NCBI RefSeq assembly: GCF_000721235.1
Contig: NZ_JOFH01000005.1
Coordinates: forward strand, 171,697 to 235,696
DNA from: Streptomyces olivaceus
Lineage (GTDB): Bacteria > Actinomycetota > Actinomycetes > Streptomycetales > Streptomycetaceae
Length of the DNA: 64,000 nucleotides
Reading direction: 5' to 3'
In this document: one piece after another, positions 16,250-24,988 of the stretch
Layout of the letters: each line of letters starts with the position of its first letter
Position numbering within the stretch: position 1 is the stretch's first letter
Position numbers and translations under genes: made by a program
The notes under the pieces: model-generated
Told to the model about the DNA's origin: nothing
Seen by the model: only the letters and a program-made list of their open reading frames with translations
The model's database searches: none

Positions 16250-18940
16250 ATGAGAACGGTGCACTTCTCCGGTCGGCTCGTCGGCAGGCAGGAGGAGACC
16301 GGTCGTCTGGCCGGACTGACCGCCGCCGCACGAGCCGGACGCGGCGGCGCCCTCGTCCTGACGGGTGAGCCGGGCACGGGAAAGAGCGCCCTTCTGGACC
16401 ACGCCCGGCGGACGGCCGACGGGATGCGACTCGTGCGGGCGTGCGGCTCGCGGTTCGAGAAGGAGCTGCCGTTCGCCGCCCTCCACCAGCTCTGCCTGCC
16501 GATGCTGGGGCACCTCTCCGAGCTGCCCGCGCAGCACCGTGACGCGCTGCGGTCCGCGTTCGGGCCGGCGGCCGGTGCGCCCGACGTCTCCCGCGTCGGT
16601 CCGGCCGCGCTGGACCTGCTCTCCCGCGCGGCCCGTGCGCAGCCGCTGCTGTGCCTGATCGACGACGCCCACTGGCTGGACTCCGCGTCGTCGCACGTGC
16701 TGGCCTTCCTCGCCCGGCGCATCGCGGGCGAACCCGTCGCCATGGTGTTCGCCGCCCGACCGGTGGGCGTGGCGGGGGAGTTGACCGGGTTGCCCGGCCT
16801 GTCGCTGAGCGGGCTGAGTGACACCGACGCACGGATGCTGCTGGCATCGCTCAGCCACACGGCCGTCGACGACCAGGTGCGCCGGCGGCTCGTCCTGGAG
16901 GCGCGCGGCAACCCCCTGGCGCTGCTCGAAGTCCCGTCGGCCGGGGGATACGCACCGCTGGACACGTCGTCGGTGCCGTCCCCCACGGAACGCGGCCACC
17001 GGTCCAGGATCGAGGCGCTGCCCGCCGCCGTGCGGCTGCTGCTGACGGTGGCGAGCGCCGACCCGACGGGCGACGCCGCGCTGCTGTGGGCCGCTGCCCG
17101 GCACCTGGGCATCGACGCCACGGCGTCCGCCGCGGCCGCGACCGCGGCCGGGTTGGCCGAGTTCGCCACGCAGGTGCGCTTCTGTCACCCACTGGCCCGT
17201 TCCGCGGTCTACCGGGCCGCCGCGCCCGGGGAACGCCGGCGGGTCCACGGGGCGCTGGCCGCGGTGACCGACCCGGCCACCGACCCCGACCGGCGGGCCT
17301 GGCACCGCGCCCAGGCAGCCTCCAGCCCCGACGCCGACGTCGCCGCGGAACTGGAGCGCCACGCGCCGCGTGCCCAGACGCGCGGCGGTACGGCGGCCGC
17401 GGCGGCGTTCCTCGAACGGGCCGCCGCGCTGTCGCCCGACACCGCCGAGCGGACCGCGCGGACGCTCGCCGCGGTGCGGGCGCACATCGACGCAGGCATG
17501 GGGGAGAGGGCGCGGCAACTCCTCGCGACGGTCGAGGACACGGCCATGGGCCGGCACCGGCTCGCCAGGGTCGACGTCCTGCGCGGACAGCTCGCCCTGT
17601 TACGTCAATCCGGGGGCAGCGGACCGGTGTTCGCCCTGCGCGCCGCCCGGCGACTCGCCGAGGTGGACCCGGCAGGCTCCCGCGCCCACCTCCTGGACGC
17701 GCTCGAGATGAGCCTGAGCACCGGCCGCGTCACCGGGGCACTGGACGTCGTCCTGGCGGCCGCCCGGACCGCGGCACCCGCACCGCGCTCCCCGGACGCC
17801 CTGGACGCCTTCGTCCGGCTGACCACGGAGGGCCCCCGGGCGGCGTATCCCTTGCTGCGGAGGGTCCTCGACGGGGAGGACGCCCCGATGTGGACCCGGC
17901 GGCCCGCACTCGCCGTCGTACTCGCCTCGGAACTGTGGGATCCGCACACCCACACCGAGATCACCGAGTGGCTGATGAAGACCGGCCGTGCCTCGGGCTC
18001 TCCGCCGCTGCTCCGACTGGGTCTGGTGCGGACCGCGACCGGCAGCGCCCTCTCCGGCGACCTCGGGCGGGCGCAGGCGGCGATCGCCGAGGAGGAGGCC
18101 GTGGCCCACGCGGTCGGCGGGCCCGCGGTGACGTACCACAGGCTGCAGCTGGCCGCGATGCGCGGCCGCCGCGACGAGGCCGTCGCGCTGTTCGAGGCAG
18201 TCGGTGCGGCGGCGAGGGCCGACGGTACCGGGCAGCCGGACACCGACGTCCACTGGGCGGCCGCCGTACTGCACAACGGCCTGGGCGAGTACCCCGCAGC
18301 GCTGGCCGCGGCCCGGCGGGCCGTCGCGCACGGTGGCCTCCAGCCTGCCGGACTGGTCCTGCCGGAACTGGTGGAGGCGGCCGTCCGGTGCGGCGAGCAC
18401 GCCGCCGCGGCGGCCGCTCTGGAGCCGCTGACCGAGAGCACCGGGGCCGGCGGAACCAGCTCGGGTCTGGGCATCGCGGCCTATGCGCGCGCCCTGGTCA
18501 CCGGGCGGGAGGAGCACTACCTGGAGGCCGTCGAGCACCTGGAGAAGAGCCCCCTGGCACCCTACCGGGGCAGAGCCAGGCTGCTGTACGGGGAATGGCT
18601 GCGCCGCCGGGGCCGCAGACGCGACAGCCGCGCCCAGCTGCGCGCCGCGCACGAGCTGCTGTCGGCGGCCGGGGTCGAGGCGTTCGCCCGGCGAGCCGCG
18701 GACGAACTGCGTGCGACCGGAGAACGGGCCCAGAGCCGCTCCCGGGCGGCGGCGGACCGGCTCACCGAACAGGAAACGCACATCTCACGGCTGGTGTCCA
18801 CCGGTGCCACCTCGAAGGAGATCGCCGCCAGGCTGCACCTCAGCCCGCGCACCGTCGACGCACATCTGCGCAACATATTCCGCAAACTCGGCATCACCTC
18901 GCGCCGACAGCTCACGGGCCACCCGGCGCTGGACGTCTGA
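16250..18940 (+). CDS. LAL-type LuxR regulator with AAA ATPase domain, TTA-containing
   Basis: An 896-residue large ATP-binding LuxR regulator. The Walker A motif is GEPGTGKS at residues 39-46. The Walker B-like LLCLIDDAHWLD lies near 131-142. A helical TPR-like middle follows, and a C-terminal LuxR helix-turn-helix (LTEQETHISRLVSTGATSKE then IAARLHLSPRTVDAHLR, about 840-880). LAL proteins usually activate antibiotic or sugar-use genes. Codon 451 is TTA (17600-17602) followed by CGT CAA TCC, an unusual run, so translation should depend on bldA tRNA and be delayed to late growth. No biosynthetic genes flank it here; control of the PKS 27 kb away is possible but not shown. Confidence 0.92.
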   Translation: MRTVHFSGRLVGRQEETGRLAGLTAAARAGRGGALVLTGEPGTGKSALLDHARRTADGMRLVRACGSRFEKELPFAALHQLCLPMLGHLSELPAQHRDALRSAFGPAAGAPDVSRVGPAALDLLSRAARAQPLLCLIDDAHWLDSASSHVLAFLARRIAGEPVAMVFAARPVGVAGELTGLPGLSLSGLSDTDARMLLASLSHTAVDDQVRRRLVLEARGNPLALLEVPSAGGYAPLDTSSVPSPTERGHRSRIEALPAAVRLLLTVASADPTGDAALLWAAARHLGIDATASAAAATAAGLAEFATQVRFCHPLARSAVYRAAAPGERRRVHGALAAVTDPATDPDRRAWHRAQAASSPDADVAAELERHAPRAQTRGGTAAAAAFLERAAALSPDTAERTARTLAAVRAHIDAGMGERARQLLATVEDTAMGRHRLARVDVLRGQLALLRQSGGSGPVFALRAARRLAEVDPAGSRAHLLDALEMSLSTGRVTGALDVVLAAARTAAPAPRSPDALDAFVRLTTEGPRAAYPLLRRVLDGEDAPMWTRRPALAVVLASELWDPHTHTEITEWLMKTGRASGSPPLLRLGLVRTATGSALSGDLGRAQAAIAEEEAVAHAVGGPAVTYHRLQLAAMRGRRDEAVALFEAVGAAARADGTGQPDTDVHWAAAVLHNGLGEYPAALAAARRAVAHGGLQPAGLVLPELVEAAVRCGEHAAAAAALEPLTESTGAGGTSSGLGIAAYARALVTGREEHYLEAVEHLEKSPLAPYRGRARLLYGEWLRRRGRRRDSRAQLRAAHELLSAAGVEAFARRAADELRATGERAQSRSRAAADRLTEQETHISRLVSTGATSKEIAARLHLSPRTVDAHLRNIFRKLGITSRRQLTGHPALDV

Positions 18941-18996
18941 CGCCTTCCGGCCGCCGGGGCAGAACCGCGTCCCGGCCCGCCGCATACCCGTTCCCG

Positions 18997-20085
18997 TCAG
19001 CCGGCCGGAGGAACGAGGACCGTGCGGTCGAACGGGCCACCGTGCGCGGCGGCGTGGGCGACGGCGTCGTTGACGGCGTCGAGGCCGAACGTCCGCACCC
19101 GCTCGGGGGCGAGATCCAGGGCGCCCGACGCCACGAGGCGGACCATGCCGACGTTGGCGGTGCGCGGGTACATCCACTGGCCGCGCACGGTGACCGAGTT
19201 GCGCATGATCCACCGGTACGGAAGCGCGATGTCCTCGCCGCCGAGCATGCCGACGCCGCCCATGAGGACGACGCGGCCGTTCGCGCGCACGGTCATGGCC
19301 GCCGTGCGCGACACCGAGCCGGGCGCGCTCGGCGGGAGCAGGTCGATCACCATGTCGACCGGGCCGTCCGCCGCCGCCGACATCGCCGCGCGGTCGGCGG
19401 CCTCGTCCCCGGTCAGCAGGACCGGGCGGAGACGGGAACCGAACCGGTCGGCCAGCAGGTCGAGGGCGGCCCGGTTGCGGCCCGGGGCGACCACACGGCC
19501 CGCCCCCATCGCGACCGCGACGGCGACCGCGCTGCTGCCCAGGTTGCCGGTGGCCCCGCTGACGAGCAGCGTCTCGCCGGCCGCGAGCCCGCCTGCCAGC
19601 AGGCCCCCGTAGGGGATGCAGTGCACACCGAGCGCCGCCCAGCGCGCCGGATCGTCCGCCGCAGCGGCCGGCAGCGGGTAGGCGTTCTCGGTCGGAATCC
19701 GCATGAACTCGGCGAACGAACCGTCGGGCCAGTTCCGGGCGAGCCGCGCCCCGCCCTCACCGCGCGAACTCCAGCCCTGGAGCGCGATGTCGGGTGCCAG
19801 GGCGTCGTCCCGCGAGCGTACCGTCGAGTCGCACCACACCAGGTCGCCGGGGCGCAGCCGGGTGGCGTCCGGGCCGACGCGGACGATCCGGCCCACACCG
19901 CCGACGCCGGGCACCACGGGAGGGACGAGGGGGTAGTTCCGTTCGCCGCTGAAGACCTCGGCGGCGTAGGGCGCGACACAGGTGGCGAGGACCTCGACCA
20001 CCGTCTCGCCGCCCCCCGCCTCGGGCCGGGCCACCCGGCGCACCGAGAGGGGTGCGCCGAAGCGTGTCAGGACTGCTGCTCGCAC
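18997..20085 (-). CDS. Zinc-independent alcohol dehydrogenase/quinone oxidoreductase family protein
   Basis: A 362-residue medium-chain dehydrogenase/reductase. A GroES-like domain (residues about 25-130) precedes a Rossmann domain with LLVSGATGNLGSSAVAVAVAMGAG (about 165-188), a GATGxxGSxA variant of the usual nucleotide loop. Catalytic zinc ligands are not evident. It starts at a GTG at 20085 with a GGAGGT ribosome site 6 bases upstream; a longer frame reaches 20175 but lacks such a site. It would catalyse NAD(P)H-dependent reduction or oxidation of a small carbonyl or quinone. It is convergent with the LAL gene and upstream neighbours are unrelated. Confidence 0.83.
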   Translation of the reverse strand: MRAAVLTRFGAPLSVRRVARPEAGGGETVVEVLATCVAPYAAEVFSGERNYPLVPPVVPGVGGVGRIVRVGPDATRLRPGDLVWCDSTVRSRDDALAPDIALQGWSSRGEGGARLARNWPDGSFAEFMRIPTENAYPLPAAAADDPARWAALGVHCIPYGGLLAGGLAAGETLLVSGATGNLGSSAVAVAVAMGAGRVVAPGRNRAALDLLADRFGSRLRPVLLTGDEAADRAAMSAAADGPVDMVIDLLPPSAPGSVSRTAAMTVRANGRVVLMGGVGMLGGEDIALPYRWIMRNSVTVRGQWMYPRTANVGMVRLVASGALDLAPERVRTFGLDAVNDAVAHAAAHGGPFDRTVLVPPAG

Positions 20086-20199
20086 GTGATGACCTCCGTG
20101 TTCGACCGTGCCGGTGCGAACGACACTAGGAGCCGCACCGGCCTGCGGGAAGCGACGATCAGGCATGCCCGCCATGCGTACGTCGCATGGCCACCGGAG

Positions 20200-20389
20200 C
20201 TAGGGGGTGTCGTTTGGATCTGGTCGGTTCCAGGCAACAGTGCCTTGTTGCCGACCCGAGCGGGGTCTGGTGCGTGCAGCTGCAAGGCGGAGGAGGGCGA
20301 CAGGGCGGAGCCCTGGCAACCGACGACAACGCCGCAGATGCGCGTGCCGGGCCCCGCGACCCCGACAAGATCCAAACGACACCCCCTGG
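20200..20389. mobile_element. MITE-like element with 28-bp terminal inverted repeats
   Basis: The arms at 20200-20227 and 20362-20389 are inverse complements over 28 bases with two mismatches (core GGGGGTGTCGTTTGGATC). The element is 190 bp and codes for nothing. If the ends are GGGGTGTCG, the flanks are CTAG on the left and CTGG on the right, a possible imperfect 4-bp target duplication of the kind made by IS5-group transposases. It sits 91 bases upstream of the first kinase gene. Confidence 0.75.
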
Positions 20390-20480
20390 GGCGGGTACTG
20401 GCCCACCGGTGCCGCGGAAGTGCGGATATCTTGACGGCACGCGGCTCAAGAGGGCCGCGGCGAGAACGGGAGGTCGCGCG

Positions 20481-22124
20481 ATGCCAGCCGGAGGCACTCC
20501 GAAACGGCCCGTCGACAGGCACGCGTCGGAGCAGCACCGGCTGATCGCCGGGCGGTACCGGCTGCGGGAGCTGCTGGGCAGCGGCGGCATGGGCGCGGTC
20601 TGGCGGGCCGAGGACGAATTCCTGGGCCGGGACGTGGCGTTGAAGCGCATACACGTCCAGCCGCACCTCTCCGACGACGAACGCGAGCGTCTCCACGAGC
20701 GCACCCGCCGCGAGGCCCGCAGCGCCGCGAGGATCACGCACCCGAGCGTCATCGTCGTGCACGACGTCGTCGACGACACTCCGGGCGGCGACGAACCGGC
20801 GGGCGCCGCCGGCCCCGCGCTGCCGTGCATCGTCATGGAGTACGTCCGTTCCCGCACCCTCGCGGAGGTACTGGACGAGAGGGGCACCCTGCCCCCGGCC
20901 GAGGCCGCCCGGATAGGCCACCGGATGGTGACCGCACTGAGCGCCGCGCACGCGGCGGGGGTGCTGCACCGGGACGTGAAACCGGGCAACGTCCTGCTCG
21001 GCGCCGACGGCCGGGTGGTGCTCACCGACTTCGGCATCGCCGTGTCCACCGGTACCTCCACCCTCACGAGGACCGGGGAGATCGTCGGCTCGGTCGGCTA
21101 CCTGGCCCCCGAGCGGGTCCGGGGCCGCACTCCGGGCCCCGCCTCCGACCTGTGGTCGCTCGGGGCGACCCTCTTCGAGGCCGTCGAGGGCTACAGCCCG
21201 TTCCGGCGCGACACCGCCATGGAGACGGTGTACGCGATCGGCGTCGACCCGCTCCCGGCCCTCACCGCGCGGGGACCACTGGCCGACCTGATCGCCGAAC
21301 TCCTGCGCAAGGAGCCCGAGTCACGGCCGGGAGCCGCGGAGACCGGGCAACGCCTGGAGGCCGCGGCGGTGTCCACGGCGACGGCGGACACCGCGCGGCT
21401 CCCCGCACCCGCCACCCACACCGCGGATGTGCCGGTCCCCTCCGGGACGGTGCCCGCCGGCGACGGCGCGTCCGGCACGCCCGCCCGACGGCGTGCCGTG
21501 CGCGTGGGGCTCGCCATACTGGCCGCCGCGGCGGTCGCCGGCGGGGGCGTGGCCTATCTCGCCGGTCAGGACGGGGAGTCCCGGAACGCCGCACCGGACA
21601 CCGCGGCCACCGGGCCGTCGCCGTCCCCGGAGGCATCGGACGGCAAGGAGCCCTCCGCCACCCCGTCGGGCCCGCGGTACGCGACCGCCGAACCACTGGG
21701 CCCCGGGCTGGCGATGCCCGTGCCCGAGGGCTGGCGGCGGGACTCGGCGGGGGCCGACGTGCTGTACGTGGACCCCACCGGCACGGTGCGGCTGCAGATC
21801 GGCGCGACCGACTTCGAGGACGTCGGTCCGAAGGCCAACCTCGAACAGGACGAGGAGTCCTCACGGGCCGGGGGCAAGCTTCCGGACTACGAGCGGCTCC
21901 GCCTCGACGGAGCGGAGTACCGCGGACAGGACGCGGCCGTCTGGGAGTTCACCTTCGCCGGCGAGACCCGCCGCTTCCGCGCGATCAACTTCGGGTTCGG
22001 CACCGCCGACGGCCGCCACTTCGCGCTGTACCTGTCCGCTCCGGCGGACCGCTGGGGCGACTACGTGGGCGTCTACGAGACGGTCCGGGACGGCATCGAC
22101 ACCGGGGACGGGGAGTCCGCGTAG
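20481..22124 (+). CDS. Transmembrane Ser/Thr protein kinase (PknB-like) 1
   Basis: A 547-residue Hanks-type kinase. The glycine loop LGSGGMGAVWRAEDEFLGRD with catalytic Lys in VALKRI lies at residues about 30-58. The catalytic loop HRDVKPGNVLL, DFG in LTDFGIAVSTGT, and GSVGYLAPERVRG with the activation segment Thr/Ser cluster follow. APE is PE-variant APE. A Pro/Thr-rich linker leads to one membrane helix (VGLAILAAAAVAGGGVAYLAG, about 337-357) and an external domain of about 190 residues without PASTA repeats (PEGWRRDSAGADVLYV and following). The start at 20481 follows GGGAGGT. The MITE upstream may affect its promoter. The signal sensed is unknown. Confidence 0.92.
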   Translation: MPAGGTPKRPVDRHASEQHRLIAGRYRLRELLGSGGMGAVWRAEDEFLGRDVALKRIHVQPHLSDDERERLHERTRREARSAARITHPSVIVVHDVVDDTPGGDEPAGAAGPALPCIVMEYVRSRTLAEVLDERGTLPPAEAARIGHRMVTALSAAHAAGVLHRDVKPGNVLLGADGRVVLTDFGIAVSTGTSTLTRTGEIVGSVGYLAPERVRGRTPGPASDLWSLGATLFEAVEGYSPFRRDTAMETVYAIGVDPLPALTARGPLADLIAELLRKEPESRPGAAETGQRLEAAAVSTATADTARLPAPATHTADVPVPSGTVPAGDGASGTPARRRAVRVGLAILAAAAVAGGGVAYLAGQDGESRNAAPDTAATGPSPSPEASDGKEPSATPSGPRYATAEPLGPGLAMPVPEGWRRDSAGADVLYVDPTGTVRLQIGATDFEDVGPKANLEQDEESSRAGGKLPDYERLRLDGAEYRGQDAAVWEFTFAGETRRFRAINFGFGTADGRHFALYLSAPADRWGDYVGVYETVRDGIDTGDGESA

Positions 22125-22155
22125 GCCCGCTGTGCGCCTTCGGCCGCCGCGCCGG

Positions 22156-22629
22156 TCACTCTCGCTCCGCCCGGCCGTGGTCCCGGATGGACTGCTCGAC
22201 GGCGTACGCGGTCACGGTGAACGCCTCGATCTGCTCCGGCGTCAGGTGCCGGACCGAGATCTCCTCCAGGCTGCGCCACATGTCCGTGATGGGTTCCCGC
22301 AGGGCGCGGCCCTCGTCGGTGAGACGGACGACCATGACCCGCCGGTCGTGTGCGGCCGGCTCGCGGGTGAGCAGCCCTGCCTCCTGCATGCGGCGCAGCG
22401 ACTTGGAGACCGTCGAGTGATCGAGACCGACGGTCTCCAGGAGTTCGGACTGGGTCTGGCCGTCGCGGTCGAACAACTGCATGAGCAGCAGCTCCTGGCC
22501 CGGGTGGAGATTCATGTCGCGGAGCATGGCGGCGGCGTGGCCGCGGTGGACGCGGGCGAGCTGGAAGACGGCGTAGCTGAGGCGTCCGTCGCGCGCCGTG
22601 CCGGGGGTCCTGGACGCGGGGTCGGTCAT
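22156..22629 (-). CDS. MarR-family regulator
   Basis: A 157-residue winged-helix regulator. The recognition region is TQSELLETVGLDHSTVSKSL (about residues 63-82) and the wing is EPAAHDRRVMVVRLTDEG. Its ATG overlaps the stop of the upstream flavin reductase gene (ATGA), so it is the third gene of a coupled operon and is likely autoregulated through the two dyads at 24763-24815. MarR proteins with OYE and quinone reductase genes usually respond to electrophiles or quinones. Confidence 0.9.
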   Translation of the reverse strand: MTDPASRTPGTARDGRLSYAVFQLARVHRGHAAAMLRDMNLHPGQELLLMQLFDRDGQTQSELLETVGLDHSTVSKSLRRMQEAGLLTREPAAHDRRVMVVRLTDEGRALREPITDMWRSLEEISVRHLTPEQIEAFTVTAYAVEQSIRDHGRAERE

Positions 22630-23714
22630 CGTGCTCCTCGTGCGTCGCCGCGGGTCGGGTAGTCGGTGTAGCCGGTCTCGCCGCCGCCGTAGAAGGTGGC
22701 CGGGTCGGGGCTGTTCAGCGGCGCTCCGGAGCTTATCCGCTCGACCAGGTCGGGGTTGGCCAGCGCCATCGTGCCGACGCTGACGACGTCGGCCCGGCCC
22801 TCGGCGACGTCCCGGGCCCGGGTAAGCAGGTCGGCGCCGGGCCGGTTCAGGACCAGGGTGCCCGGCCACAGCGACCGCAACGTGCCGAGGAGCCGGTCGT
22901 CCCCGGCGTGGACCAGGTGCAGGTAGGCGAGGTCCAGTGGGGCGAGCGCGCGCACGAGCGCCGGGTACAGGGTGTGCACGTCGTCCTCGCGGACGTCGTT
23001 GTACGGGTTGCCGGGGGAGAGGCGGATGCCGGTGCGCCCGGCGCCGATCTCGTCCGCGACGGCCGCGGCGACCTCCACGGCGAAGCGGATGCGGTTGTCC
23101 ACGGAGGCGCCGTAGCGGTCGGTGCGGCGGTTGGCGTTGCCGGACAGGAACTGGTGGAGGAGGTAGCCGTTGGCGCCGTGGATCTCCACTCCGTCCGCGC
23201 CCGCCTCGACGGCGTACGCGGCGGCGCGGCGGAAGTCGCCGACGGTCGCGGCGATCTCCCCGAGGGAGAGTGCCCTGGGTTCGGGCATCTCCCGCGGCCC
23301 GTTCGCGGTGAACATCGTGCCGGCCGGGCGGACCGCGGAGGGCGCCACCGGCTGCCGTCCGTGCGGGGTGTTGTCGGGGTGGGCGATGCGCCCGGTGTGC
23401 ATGAGCTGGACGACGAGGCGGCCTCCGGCGGCGTGTACGGCGTCGGCGACCTTGCGCCAGCCGGTCACCTGCTCCTGGGAGTGGATGCCGGGTGTGAGCA
23501 GGTAGCCCTGCCCGTCGGGCGAGGGCTGGGTGCCCTCGGTGATGATGAGCGCGGTCGAGGCGCGCTGGGCGTAGTACTCGGCGTTCATCCCGGTCGGCAC
23601 GCCCTCGGGCGTCGACCGGTCGCGGGTCATCGGGGCCATGACCAGACGGTGCGGCAGCCGGAGGTCTCCGGCACGGGCGGGCTGCCACAGGGCGTTGAGG
23701 TCGGTGGTGGACAT
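22626..23714 (-). CDS. Old-yellow-enzyme family NADH:flavin oxidoreductase (NemA/XenB-like)
   Basis: A 362-residue FMN-dependent TIM-barrel ene-reductase of the classical OYE class. Signatures: RLVMAPMTRDRS (residues about 23-34), QLMHTGRIAHP (active-site region), the HGANGYLLHQFLSGNANRRTDRYG block with the His-Asn pair that binds the carbonyl of the substrate, and YLHLVHAGDD. It would reduce activated C=C bonds or nitro groups of toxic electrophiles. A GAGGAG-like site precedes the start. The operon order is quinone reductase, this gene, MarR. Confidence 0.92.
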   Translation of the reverse strand: MSTTDLNALWQPARAGDLRLPHRLVMAPMTRDRSTPEGVPTGMNAEYYAQRASTALIITEGTQPSPDGQGYLLTPGIHSQEQVTGWRKVADAVHAAGGRLVVQLMHTGRIAHPDNTPHGRQPVAPSAVRPAGTMFTANGPREMPEPRALSLGEIAATVGDFRRAAAYAVEAGADGVEIHGANGYLLHQFLSGNANRRTDRYGASVDNRIRFAVEVAAAVADEIGAGRTGIRLSPGNPYNDVREDDVHTLYPALVRALAPLDLAYLHLVHAGDDRLLGTLRSLWPGTLVLNRPGADLLTRARDVAEGRADVVSVGTMALANPDLVERISSGAPLNSPDPATFYGGGETGYTDYPTRGDARGAR

Positions 23715-23812
23715 GCGGGGTTCTCCTCGGGTGCGCGAGAGACGGGTGACGAGAGGCGCCGGCGGGGCCGGTGCGGGTGCCGGCCCCGGTGGGACCGGCA
23801 CCCCCGGGGCGG

Positions 23813-24727
23813 TCAGTCGACGGTGAGGACGAGCTTCCCGCGGCTGTGGCCCGCGTCGCTGGCCTGCTGGGCCTTGGCCGCGTCGGACAGCGGGTGGGTC
23901 GCGCCGACGGTGGTGACCAGGGTGCCGTCGGCGGCCTGCCGGGCGAGTTCGGCGAGGCGGGCCGCCGAGCGGCGCTGGGGGCCCTCGGAGAAGACGACGC
24001 CCAGCTCGCGGGCGCGGAAGTCGGCGGTGGTGACGATCCGGTCCGTGCCACCGCGCAGCGTGATCGAGTCCTCCAGCGCGCCCTTGCCCGCGGCGTCGAG
24101 CACGGCGTCGACGCCGTTCGGGGCGAGCGCGCGGACCCGCTCGACCAGGCCCTCGCCGTAGACCAGCGCGGTGGCGCCGAGCGAGGACACGTACTCCTGG
24201 TTGGCCGGGCCCGCGGTGCCGATGACGCGGGCGCCGCGGGCGACGGCGAGCTGGACGGCCACGGTGCCGAGTGCGCCGGACGCGCCGTGGATCAGCAGGG
24301 TCTCGCCGTTCTTGACGTCGAGCAGGTCCAGGGCCCGGTCGGCGCCGTCGCCGGCCACAGGCAGCGCGGCGGCATGCGTCCAGTCCAGACCGGCCGGCTT
24401 GTGGGCCAGGACGGTCGCGGCGGCCAGTGCGTACTCGGCGTACGAACCGGTGTCCGACCACCCCAGCACTTCGTCACCCGCCTTGAGCCGGTCGACGCCC
24501 TCGCCCACGGCGTCGACGATCCCGGCGATCTCACCGCCGGGGACGGCCGGCAGCGTGGTGGGAAAGATGTTCTCCATGGCACCGGAGCGGATCTTCCCGT
24601 CCACCGGGTTCACGCCGACCGCCCGGACGCGCACCCTGACCTGCCCGGTGCCGGGCTGCGGGACCTCGGCCTCCGTCTCGTGGAGGACCTCGGTACCGCC
24701 GAACGTGTCGAAAACGATGGCCTTCAT
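23813..24727 (-). CDS. NADPH-dependent quinone oxidoreductase (QorA/zeta-crystallin-like)
   Basis: A 304-residue zinc-independent MDR enzyme. It starts MKAIVFDTFGGTEVL, carries the GroES-like domain, and has the nucleotide loop LLIHGASGALGTVAVQLAVARGARV (about residues 145-169). An in-frame ATG at 24811 would include the operator sequence, so 24727 with a GGAGA ribosome site is preferred. First gene of the operon with OYE and MarR; the gap to the OYE gene is 98 bases. Likely role: two-electron reduction of quinones or enones under electrophile stress. Confidence 0.88.
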   Translation of the reverse strand: MKAIVFDTFGGTEVLHETEAEVPQPGTGQVRVRVRAVGVNPVDGKIRSGAMENIFPTTLPAVPGGEIAGIVDAVGEGVDRLKAGDEVLGWSDTGSYAEYALAAATVLAHKPAGLDWTHAAALPVAGDGADRALDLLDVKNGETLLIHGASGALGTVAVQLAVARGARVIGTAGPANQEYVSSLGATALVYGEGLVERVRALAPNGVDAVLDAAGKGALEDSITLRGGTDRIVTTADFRARELGVVFSEGPQRRSAARLAELARQAADGTLVTTVGATHPLSDAAKAQQASDAGHSRGKLVLTVD

Positions 24728-24762
24728 GGCTGCTGTCTCCTCGAAGAGTGAACCCGAACCAA

Positions 24763-24782
24763 TTATGTGGCTGGACACGTAA
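24763..24782. promoter_or_regulatory. MarR operator copy 1
   Basis: Imperfect dyad TTATGTGGCTGGACACGTAA (7 of 10 pairs) downstream of the -10 box. With copy 2 the inferred consensus is TTAnGTGGCTAGCCACnTAA. Confidence 0.7.
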
Positions 24783-24811
24783 AACGTAGCACCAGTTAGG
24801 TGGCTAGCCAA
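24783..24811 (-). promoter_or_regulatory. Promoter of the MarR/OYE operon
   Basis: Minus-strand -35 TTGGCT (24811-24806) and -10 TACGTT (24788-24783) with 17-base spacing. The -35 box lies inside operator copy 2 and copy 1 begins just after the -10 box, so MarR binding at either would block the promoter. Confidence 0.6.
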
Positions 24812-24815
24812 GTAA
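24796..24815. promoter_or_regulatory. MarR operator copy 2
   Basis: Dyad TTAGGTGGCTAGCCAAGTAA with 8 of 10 pairs, including a perfect GGCTAGCC centre. It starts 33 bp from copy 1 (about three helical turns), so both face the same side of DNA. Confidence 0.75.
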
Positions 24816-24988
24816 GTCTGTGGAGTCGTCTCCCCGGACCCGTCTCCGTGCGACGGGTCCGCCGGTACTGCGGCTGATGTTCCGGAGGGTTCGGTCGGCG
24901 CTCAAGTGCCTTGCGCACGTGGTGAGTCGGTGCCGGACGAGGACTCATAATGTCTGTGGCGGTACGGCCGAGACAGGGAGTTGAACCC

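Noticed and set aside
17086..20544. Very long plus-strand open frame of 1152 codons
   Set aside because: It overlaps the LAL gene in another frame and then runs antisense to the oxidoreductase gene. The translation is Arg/Gly/Pro-rich low-complexity sequence typical of shadow frames in high-GC DNA.
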